Source of the DNA: Desulfovibrionaceae bacterium
GTDB taxonomy: Bacteria > Desulfobacterota > Desulfovibrionia > Desulfovibrionales > Desulfovibrionaceae
Reading direction: 5' to 3'
DNA: 64,000 nucleotides
Assembly (NCBI GenBank): GCA_009773665.1
Contig: WSYE01000003.1
Span: 1 to 64,000 of the forward strand
In this document: positions 58,693-64,000 of the stretch, one piece after another
Numbering within the stretch: the stretch's first letter is position 1
Layout of the letters: the number at the start of each line of letters is the position of its first letter
Notes under the pieces: model-generated
The model's input: only the letters and a program-made list of their open reading frames with translations
Database searches by the model: none
Told to the model about the DNA's origin: nothing
Program-made: the position numbers and the translations under genes

Positions 58693-59684
58693 GTCAAAAA
58701 CCCCTTTGTGTGGTCACCCACTGGGTGCACCCTGAAATCATCAACTATCTTGAACCGCATTGCCGTCTTGTCGTTAACAAAACCCGCGAAACCTGGCCGC
58801 GCCAGATCCTCTTTGACCATCTCAAAGAGGCGGACGCCGCCATGATGTTTATGCCTGACTGGGTGGATGCCGAACTGCTGGACAATGCCCCCCGCCTTAA
58901 AATCGTGGGGGCAGCCCTCAAGGGCTATGACAACTTTGATGTGGACGCGCTGACGTCCAGGGGCGTGTGGCTTTCCTACGTGCCGGACCTTCTGACCATT
59001 CCCACGGCAGAGCTGACCATTGCCCTTATGCTGGCCCTGGGACGTCATGTGCTGCCAGGGGACAAACGGGTGCGCAGCGGGGCTTTTGAAGGCTGGCGGC
59101 CCATTTTTTACGGCCAGGGCCTGCACGGCTCCACCGTGGGCATCATCGGTCTGGGCCGCCTGGGCCAGGCCGTGGCCCAACGCCTGGCAGGCTGGGGCGT
59201 GAAGCTTATTGGCTATGACATTGCCGAACTGCCGGATGAACGCAAACGCGAACTTGCGCTGGCGCAAACAGATATGCCCACGCTGCTTGCCACTGCCGAC
59301 TGGGTGGTGTGCGTAAGCCCGCTGACCCCTGAATCAAAAGGGCTTTTGGGCGCGGCCGAACTGGCCGCTATGAAACCCGGCGCGTTTCTTGTCAACACCG
59401 GGCGCGGCTCGTGCGTGGACGAAGAGGCCGTGACAGAAGCCCTGGAAAAAGGCCATCTTGCAGGCTATGCCGCCGACGTCTTTGCCTTTGAAGACTGGGG
59501 GCTGGCAGACCGCCCCCGCGATGTGCCCGAGGCCCTGCGGGACCCCGGTCTGCGCACTGTGTTCACCCCGCACCTTGGATCGGCCGTGGAACAGGTGCGC
59601 ATTGATATCGCCATGGAAGCAGCCCGCAACATTGTGGACGTGCTCTGCGGCAAAGCGCCCCGAAATCCCGTAAACACAATCTGA
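58689..59684 (+). CDS. ptxD: Phosphite dehydrogenase (NAD-dependent), PtxD
   Basis: Oxidises phosphite to phosphate with NAD+, in the D-2-hydroxyacid dehydrogenase fold. At 331 residues it matches Pseudomonas stutzeri PtxD (336 aa) over its length, as I recall that sequence: MMFMPDWVDAELL, ALKGYDNFDVDALTSRGVWL, YVPDLLTIPTAELTIAL, and YAADVFAFEDWGLADRPR correspond closely. The Rossmann loop is GIIGLGRLGQAV. The key residues are in place: Lys in ALKGYDN, Arg in NTGRGSCVDEE, Glu in FAFEDW and His in TPHLGSAV. An acidic Asp after the second strand (IGYDIAE) fits NAD over NADP. Start ATG 58689 has GAGGA eight bases upstream. The gene closes the ptx operon and is followed by a terminator. Confidence 0.92.
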   Translation: MSQKPLCVVTHWVHPEIINYLEPHCRLVVNKTRETWPRQILFDHLKEADAAMMFMPDWVDAELLDNAPRLKIVGAALKGYDNFDVDALTSRGVWLSYVPDLLTIPTAELTIALMLALGRHVLPGDKRVRSGAFEGWRPIFYGQGLHGSTVGIIGLGRLGQAVAQRLAGWGVKLIGYDIAELPDERKRELALAQTDMPTLLATADWVVCVSPLTPESKGLLGAAELAAMKPGAFLVNTGRGSCVDEEAVTEALEKGHLAGYAADVFAFEDWGLADRPRDVPEALRDPGLRTVFTPHLGSAVEQVRIDIAMEAARNIVDVLCGKAPRNPVNTI

Positions 59685-59715
59685 AAAACGTTTGCGACCT
59701 GGCTTTTTGCCAATA

Positions 59716-59767
59716 AACAAAAAACGCCGCCCGTGATGCATACACGCGGGTGGCGCTCTTTTTCCCC
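59716..59767 (+). terminator. Intrinsic terminator after ptxD
   Basis: CGCCGCCCG / CGGGTGGCG stem (one G-U pair) at about 59727-59757, followed by CTCTTTTTCC; on the other strand it is followed by TTTTTTG, so it also serves the facing fragment. Confidence 0.85.
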
Positions 59768-59851
59768 CCGTACGTACAAGCCGAAACGTCTCGTGCTAAA
59801 AGCAGGCGGGGCTGTTCGCTTGCAGGCGAACCTTGCACATAACGCGTGTCA

Positions 59852-60043
59852 TCACGGGGCCGATTGGACATGACGCCATAAAGGCTTTTCGTGCCCAGCC
59901 TTAAAGCTGACAACCCCGATGCCGTCCTGGGTGCGGTCCAGGCGGTAGATGGTTGTCTCCAGATAGGGGGTCAGCGTTTCTGCCGGGTCCAGGGGGCGGG
60001 GCGGTTCCTGTACATACACGCCGTACAGTTTCAGCTGCTCATA
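59852..60043 (-). pseudogene. 3' fragment of an unidentified gene, cut by IS30
   Basis: A minus-strand frame ending at TGA 59852-59854 that reads QLKLYGVYVQEPPRPLDPAE, TLTPYLETTIYRLDRTQDG and SFKAGHEKPLWRHV. It has the character of real coding sequence with no start before the IS30 boundary at about 60043. About 63 C-terminal residues remain. I do not recognise the family. It faces ptxD tail to tail across the terminator. Confidence 0.55.
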
Positions 60044-60048
60044 CCCCC

Positions 60049-60693
60049 ATTTACCAGTACATTCTGGCGGACAAAAAACGAGGAGGAACGCTGCACAGCC
60101 ATTTGCGCTGCCAGCGCAAACGCAAACGACGATATGGCAAACCCGACAGACGAGGTCAAATCAAGGGGCGTATCAGCATAGACATACGCCCGTCCATTGT
60201 TGCCGAGCGCTCACGCCTTGGTGATTGGGAGGCTGATACCGTTGAAGGCAGTAAAGGAGGCCCCGTTTTGGTGACACTTGCAGAGCGTAAAAGTCGTCTT
60301 TTCCTGTTTGGCAAGGCTCCCAACAAAAGCGCCAGCGAAGTAAGGCGGGTCATTGAAGGACTCTTGACACCCATTAAGGACTTTGTTCAGACTATTACCT
60401 ATGATAACGGCAAGGAGTTCAGCTACCATGCCGATGTGTCAGCTACACTCGAGGCTCAGGGATTTTTTGCGCACCCCTACCATTCGTGGGAGCGTGGCTT
60501 GAACGAGAACTCCAATGGCCTTCTACGCCAATACTTCCCCAAGGGGGTAAGCTTGGCATCGGTCACGCAAGATGAGATCATAGCGGCAATGTGCCGCTTG
60601 AACTGGCGGCCTAGAAAATGCCTTGGGTTTAAGACACCCTATGAAGTTTTTTTAGAAGACGCCAATACCCAAGGACTGGGTGTTGCACTTTGA
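60049..60693 (+). pseudogene. IS30-family transposase, N-terminal part missing
   Basis: About 214 C-terminal residues of an IS30 transposase. The DDE catalytic core is complete: first Asp in GDWEADTVEG, second in TYDNGKEF, Glu in RGLNENSNGLLRQYFPKG. RCQRKRKRRYGKPDRRGQIKGR is the conserved basic section before the core. The helix-turn-helix that recognises the ends is absent. The frame is open back to 59953, but that upstream part is unrelated sequence read through. Confidence 0.9.
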
Positions 60694-60705
60694 ACTTGAA
60701 ACCGC
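60049..60705 (+). mobile_element. IS30-family insertion sequence, left end deleted
   Basis: Homology to IS30-type elements begins abruptly at about 60049 (IYQYILADKKRGG) and runs to an IS30-like right end TGTTGCACTTTGAACTTGAA (60681-60700). The left inverted repeat and the N-terminal DNA-binding third of the transposase are gone, so the copy is immobile by itself. Its left border cuts the minus-strand fragment at 59852-60043; its right border is 9 bases from repeat B. Confidence 0.85.
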
Positions 60706-60713
60706 GTTGCGTA

Positions 60714-60893
60714 AAAGTGGTAAATTTTTTCACGAACGTAGTTATGTCTTTTCGGGGTTTTAGCTTCTGGGCGCACTAGGTGGATTCGGCCTGGCCAGCT
60801 CCTGCAGGAGGTCAACGGCGTTAAATCCTTCCCACTCACGGGGGCAATTGTAGGGTTCTGAGCGGTGCGTTTTCCCACCGCGAATGCCCCCCT
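60714..60893. repeat. Direct repeat copy B (~180 bp)
   Basis: Second copy of the repeat at 52455-52635, same orientation. On the minus strand it encodes HRSEPYNCPREWEGFNAVDL and LLQELARPNPPSAPRS before a stop at 60760, with no start codon upstream. It begins just to the right of the IS30 right end. Confidence 0.88.
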
Positions 60894-60917
60894 GAGAGCC
60901 GCCAGGCTCGAAGGGGG
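60886..60917 (-). repeat. 3'-end hairpin, copy 1
   Basis: CCCCCCT ... AGGGGG with an inner partially paired loop (GAGAGCCGCCAGGCTCG), placed directly after the stop of the gene at 60930. It is related in shape to the hairpins at 61809 and 62314. Confidence 0.5.
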
Positions 60918-60929
60918 AAGACTTGGGCG

Positions 60930-61322
60930 CTATTCTTTCCCTATTTCAGCCGTGAGACTGTCTTCCGGGTCTTGGGAGATAAGCAGAGTGACCACCCGGC
61001 CATCTTGAAGGCCTACGAAGTGGGTGCATTCGGCAGAGTTGTCCAAGGTCCGGTAAAAGGTGGCGACGATCTTGGCCTCGGGGTTTAAATCTTCCAGCTT
61101 GTCTTTCAGTTGCTGGACGGTCCAGGCCAGTTCCTGGTGCCGGGCGTAAGCTGCCTCGCGTTCTTCTTCGGTCATGGCCAGTTCTTCGGCCATGCCGTAG
61201 GCCTCGGGAGCCGTCAGGAGTTGCAAGGCGTCTTCGGCCAGGGCCTTGATAGGACCATTTTCGGGGGCTGCGTTAAGGATGGCCTGGATGCGTTGGGCGA
61301 CGAGTTCAGGATATTCGATCAC
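60930..61322 (-). CDS. Hypothetical accessory protein
   Basis: A 130-residue acidic soluble protein with no recognised family. It is helical in the first two thirds (PELVAQRIQAILNAA; TEEEREAAYARHQELAWTVQQL) and ends in strands (IVATFYRTLDNSAECTHFVG; GRVVTLLISQDPED). Start GTG 61322 with AAAGGAA upstream. First of seven small minus-strand genes running to the window edge, a layout typical of phage or integrative-element accessory modules. Confidence 0.65.
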   Translation of the reverse strand: MIEYPELVAQRIQAILNAAPENGPIKALAEDALQLLTAPEAYGMAEELAMTEEEREAAYARHQELAWTVQQLKDKLEDLNPEAKIVATFYRTLDNSAECTHFVGLQDGRVVTLLISQDPEDSLTAEIGKE

Positions 61323-61511
61323 GGCATGGTTCCTTTCCCTTGATTCGTGCTATGCTGGTTCAACCGCTGAAATTCTTGCCGAAGTCTACATAAAACCACT
61401 TATGAGCCCCGTTCTGTCGGGCCTGGGCAGGACTTTGCGCGTCCACCTGGACGGTCCCCGCCCCCTGTCCTGCAAACCCCGTCACCGGCACGGTGGCCAC
61501 CCGGAATCGTG

Positions 61512-61757
61512 CTACGATGTGCCACGAAAAACATCTAGCGTGTCACTGCTGGCCGTGGAAATTTTGATCGTTCCCGTGGGCTTTCCCGCCGCGTCTTCGG
61601 AGAGGGTCGATTCAATCCCGTGTCTGGCCATTATGGCCAAAGCGTCTTTCGGGAACAGGGCATATTCCCCAGCAAGCGCCTTGAACAGGTCGGGGATGAC
61701 CTGGCCCAGGTCGTCGGACTCCTCGATGTCCAGGGCAATGGTGATGTTCAGTTTCAT
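61512..61757 (-). CDS. Hypothetical accessory protein
   Basis: An 81-residue protein starting at ATG 61757 (MKLNITIALDIEESDDLGQV) and continuing FKALAGEYALFPKDALAIMA. No family recognised. The frame extends to 61928, but that part overlaps a repeat hairpin and the next gene's end. Confidence 0.6.
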   Translation of the reverse strand: MKLNITIALDIEESDDLGQVIPDLFKALAGEYALFPKDALAIMARHGIESTLSEDAAGKPTGTIKISTASSDTLDVFRGTS

Positions 61758-61808
61758 GTCTTTTCTCTTCTGCCTTTCGGCTGTTCTCTTGTGCGGACAG
61801 GGAACCCA

Positions 61809-61840
61809 AGCCCCCTGCGAGGCTGCGCCCCTTGGGGGGG
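61809..61840 (-). repeat. 3'-end hairpin, copy 2
   Basis: AAGCCCCCTGCGAGGCTGCG followed by CCCCTTGGGGGGG pairs its C-run with its G-run. GCGAGGCTGCGCC is shared with copy 3 at 62314. It sits a few bases after the stop of the gene at 61844. Confidence 0.6.
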
Positions 61841-61843
61841 AGT

Positions 61844-62236
61844 TCAAGACTCCGAATACTTGAACGCATACCGGACAAAGAGCCAAAGCAACAGGCCGCT
61901 TGCCTGGATGGTCAGAATGAAGCCCCACGCATCCACGGGGTATAAGCTATCTAAGAGCTTTTGTACCGCAGGAAAATAATCGCTTATTGCTGATACAAAT
62001 TGCAAAACAAAACCAGCAACCATTAACCAGATAGCACTTATTGCACCAATTCTCACCGTGGAATATTGTTTTGCATTAGTACGAGAAAGTTCAACGTACT
62101 CTGTTTCATCAGGCAACTCAAGAGTTGGGATAATTATCCTACCATCCTTAGAAACCACCCTAGAAATAGGCAATCCATAAACAGCAATCAAGATTGAGCC
62201 AACTGTATTCAAAATTAAGCCAATAATACTGAGCAT
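61844..62236 (-). CDS. Small integral membrane protein
   Basis: A 130-residue protein with three hydrophobic segments: residues 1-21 (MLSIIGLILNTVGSILIAVY), 63-85 (IGAISAIWLMVAGFVLQFV) and 108-125 (WGFILTIQASGLLLWLFV). The loop between the first two is hydrophilic. Start ATG 62236 with GGAGGTG upstream. No family recognised. The gene is AT-richer than its neighbours. Confidence 0.65.
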   Translation of the reverse strand: MLSIIGLILNTVGSILIAVYGLPISRVVSKDGRIIIPTLELPDETEYVELSRTNAKQYSTVRIGAISAIWLMVAGFVLQFVSAISDYFPAVQKLLDSLYPVDAWGFILTIQASGLLLWLFVRYAFKYSES

Positions 62237-62313
62237 AGCTAATACACCTCCGAATGCTTCATATGCTCTGCCCAAATGGCGCTATAAACCTTCGCCCGCA
62301 GCTAAGCAGAGAA

Positions 62314-62346
62314 GCTCCCTCTTCGAGGCTGCGCCTCTTGAGGGAA
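62314..62346 (-). repeat. 3'-end hairpin, copy 3
   Basis: CTCCCTCTTCGAGGCTGCGC followed by CTCTTGAGGGA forms a 6-bp stem with an inner pairing. It lies immediately after the stop of the gene at 62352 and shares CGAGGCTGCGCC with copy 2. Confidence 0.6.
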
Positions 62347-62351
62347 GATGT

Positions 62352-62606
62352 TCACGATCTCGGAGCCTGGTCCCCCGGAGCCTTCTTCATGATGCTGAAT
62401 TTCAAGGTGGACAGGTCGAAGCCGCGCCTCTCCAGTTCCGTGCGCACGTCGTCGTTGAGCACGTTCAAAAGGTAGTTGGCGCTGGCTCTGTTCACTCCTT
62501 CACCATGATCCGCTACAAAGTCGTATCCTTCGTGAGGATGCCAGCCCCAGGACAGGCACAACTCGCCCGGCTTTGCTCTCTTGTACCGTTGCTTCCTGGC
62601 CTTCAT
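62352..62606 (-). CDS. Hypothetical accessory protein
   Basis: An 84-residue basic protein (MKARKQRYKRAKPGELCLSW; NYLLNVLNDDVRTELERRGF). No family recognised. AAGG precedes the ATG. It follows the thermonuclease gene after 18 bases and is probably co-transcribed. Confidence 0.6.
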   Translation of the reverse strand: MKARKQRYKRAKPGELCLSWGWHPHEGYDFVADHGEGVNRASANYLLNVLNDDVRTELERRGFDLSTLKFSIMKKAPGDQAPRS

Positions 62607-62624
62607 GTCTTGCGCCTTTTGCTG

Positions 62625-63119
62625 CTAATGCTTTCTGCGCCAATTCCATGGCGCGGTAGGATTGGGCTGGCCCCAAAGCCCGGCCTTGGCGGTGCGTGCC
62701 GAGGCCTCAGTCTCCTTCCAGGCTTCGCACGTCGGCGTTTTGCAATACCGGGTATAGTGCCAGGCTAGGCCTGCCCGAAGCAGCTCCTGATTCAATACAG
62801 GCCCATCGGGCTTGCCCAGCCGCACAACGGCCACTAAGCGCCCGTAATGGTCCTTGTCGATAACATCCAGGAAGACCTGGCCCCCGGCCTGGACGATCTT
62901 TGATGTCACGAAGTCCTTGGCCTCCTGGCCAAAAGGCTGGTCCTTCTCCGGGCAGTCGATGCCGTACAGACGCACGCGGGCATTCCCAACGTGCAACGTG
63001 TCGCCGTCGCTCACCTTCCTGACCTGGCCAGCCTCCCACGCCATGGCCACCACCGGCAGCACCAGAACCGTGAGGATCAGCGCAATAAACGCCGGGAAGA
63101 TTCTCTTCATGTCTTTCAT
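62625..63119 (-). CDS. Thermonuclease family (staphylococcal nuclease-like) secreted protein
   Basis: A 164-residue SNase-fold nuclease. A signal peptide (residues 1-25, FPAFIALILTVLVLPVVAMA) is followed by the domain with VRKVSDGDTLHV, VRLYGIDCPEKDQPFGQEA (catalytic Arg and calcium-binding Asp), DHYGRLVAVVRL (second Arg) and LNQELLRAGLAWHYTRYC. Such genes are frequent on conjugative and integrative elements and degrade DNA/RNA outside the cytoplasm. I chose ATG 63119 because AAGG lies nine bases upstream; 63110 is also possible. Confidence 0.9.
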   Translation of the reverse strand: MKDMKRIFPAFIALILTVLVLPVVAMAWEAGQVRKVSDGDTLHVGNARVRLYGIDCPEKDQPFGQEAKDFVTSKIVQAGGQVFLDVIDKDHYGRLVAVVRLGKPDGPVLNQELLRAGLAWHYTRYCKTPTCEAWKETEASARTAKAGLWGQPNPTAPWNWRRKH

Positions 63120-63157
63120 TTTCTTTTGCCTTGCTTGTGCGTCTTTCGCCGGTTGAC

Positions 63158-63382
63158 TCAAACCGTCAGATGATGCTCCATGATGTTATTGTCCGGCATC
63201 TTCTTTCTGAGGCTATCAACATACCGCCTCGCATTGTAAGCCTCTCGTGGTGCAAGAGCCCCTTTGAAGACGTACCACTCCCCGGCGAATCCATGGTCCA
63301 GGCCAAGCCTTTCAAAGCGTTCCAAAACTTCATCGTCCGGTTTTGCATCGAAAATATATTCGACGTGATCGAAGTCAGGCAT
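63158..63382 (-). CDS. Hypothetical accessory protein
   Basis: A 74-residue protein (DFDHVEYIFDAKPDDEVLER; EWYVFKGALAPREAYNARRYVDSL). AAGGAG lies upstream of ATG 63382. No family recognised. Confidence 0.65.
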   Translation of the reverse strand: MPDFDHVEYIFDAKPDDEVLERFERLGLDHGFAGEWYVFKGALAPREAYNARRYVDSLRKKMPDNNIMEHHLTV

Positions 63383-63412
63383 GATGAGTACTCCTTCTTG
63401 ATGGAATCAAGA

Positions 63413-63739
63413 TCATTGGTTGTTCATCATCCTAAGCAGCTTGTCTTTCTGCTCTTTTATCTTCGCCGCATCGCTCTTGGCCTTGCCATCCTTCTTGCAT
63501 TCTTCTCCGGCCTCTATAATTTTTTCGTAATCCTTCTTCACTATGCGTCCAACCTCCATCAAATTCTTGCTGATCGCCAAAACACTCGGGCACGCTTCAG
63601 AGAGCTTGACGACTTCGGCATACTGATCAGCCGTTATTTCGTCGTAATTGCTGCCAGTGCAATTCGAAAACATAACCGTGACAACGACAAATAATGCAAC
63701 AATTCCAACCAGTACTTTCCAATTTAATTCATCACGCAC
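63413..63739 (-). CDS. Hypothetical membrane-anchored or lipoprotein-like protein
   Basis: A 108-residue protein with one N-terminal hydrophobic segment (VLVGIVALFVVVTVMFSNC); the cysteine right after it could be a lipidation site, although FSNC is a poor lipobox. The rest is charged and helical (IIEAGEECKKDGKAKSDAAK). Start GTG 63739 with AAGGAG upstream. Confidence 0.6.
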   Translation of the reverse strand: MRDELNWKVLVGIVALFVVVTVMFSNCTGSNYDEITADQYAEVVKLSEACPSVLAISKNLMEVGRIVKKDYEKIIEAGEECKKDGKAKSDAAKIKEQKDKLLRMMNNQ

Positions 63740-63750
63740 GGTACTTCTCC

Positions 63751-64000
63751 TTATCTTGCGTTTGGTGTTTCCGAACTTGCTATTTCAGGCGTGGAAACCA
63801 TTTTGCCAGCCTTACGCAGAACGCCTTGCCGCTCCTGCCCGTTCAGGAAGTTCACCCTCTCGGCCGCCGCATCAGGATCGGTGTGGTCGCTCTCCGGCAT
63901 CCAGGCTCCGTCCGGCAGGAAAAAGCCAACGGTCCAAGTCTCCTCATCGGTCTTCCCGTACACGTATCTTCCGGGGAGGGTGGGTCTTTCTTCCTCGTCG
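63751..64000 (-). CDS. Hypothetical protein, 5' end beyond the window
   Basis: The frame is open to the window edge (DEEERPTLPGRYVYGK before TDEETWTVGFFLPDG), so this is the C-terminal part of a larger gene. AAERVNFLNGQERQGVLRK is the last clear section. No family recognised. Confidence 0.55.
   Translation of the reverse strand, partial: DEEERPTLPGRYVYGKTDEETWTVGFFLPDGAWMPESDHTDPDAAAERVNFLNGQERQGVLRKAGKMVSTPEIASSETPNAR

Noticed and set aside
60681-60893. Repeat B as part of the IS30 element
   Set aside because: The IS30-like terminal sequence ends at about 60705, and repeat A has no IS30 sequence next to it.

Overview
The window looks like chromosomal DNA of a high-GC sulfate-reducing bacterium of the Desulfovibrionaceae (Desulfobacterota). 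I base this on the housekeeping block ispE / tRNA-Gln / prs / rplY / pth / carD / rho, an octaheme c-type cytochrome fused to a CydA-like membrane domain, a HypF hydrogenase-maturation gene, and several proteins most like those of Desulfovibrio. The genus is an inference; no rRNA gene is present.

Positions 1 to about 50,655 are mostly ordinary chromosome. In order they hold umuDC, a DJ-1/PfpI gene, a DUF362 gene, a frameshifted hypF, two CI-like regulators, panB, a DksA-type gene, a TPR protein, lgt, a glutaminyl cyclase, a small outer-membrane barrel and a DEAD-box helicase with a long basic tail. These are followed by a chemoreceptor/Cache pair, a two-gene cytochrome operon, coaX, eno, an Nramp transporter, hicAB, uvrA, a second TPR protein and a four-gene ABC efflux operon. 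Next come an HDOD-domain protein, a cupin, tRNA-Arg(CCT), a DegP-type protease and the ispE-to-rho block, into which an SGNH-family gene has been inserted between rplY and pth.

At about 50,655 a second chemoreceptor gene stops inside its most conserved signalling motif and is followed at once by a tyrosine recombinase. From there to the window end the DNA is accessory and patchy in composition. It holds a YkgJ-type cysteine-cluster protein, two copies of a ~180 bp direct repeat about 8.3 kb apart, a partial tRNA, a large GT39-like membrane protein, a 5'-truncated ferredoxin gene, a truncated IS30-family element, and a minus-strand run of small genes including a thermonuclease.

The most notable cargo is a four-gene operon at 56,151-59,684: an ABC importer (ATPase, binding protein, permease) translationally coupled to an NAD-dependent dehydrogenase that closely matches phosphite dehydrogenase PtxD. 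This is the ptxABCD arrangement for importing phosphite and oxidising it to phosphate. It sits between the two direct repeats and is bounded by gene fragments on both sides, which points to recent acquisition on a mobile element. A further recurring theme is that all three S24-fold proteins in the window (UmuD and the two CI-like regulators) carry arginine where the self-cleaving family has its catalytic lysine.
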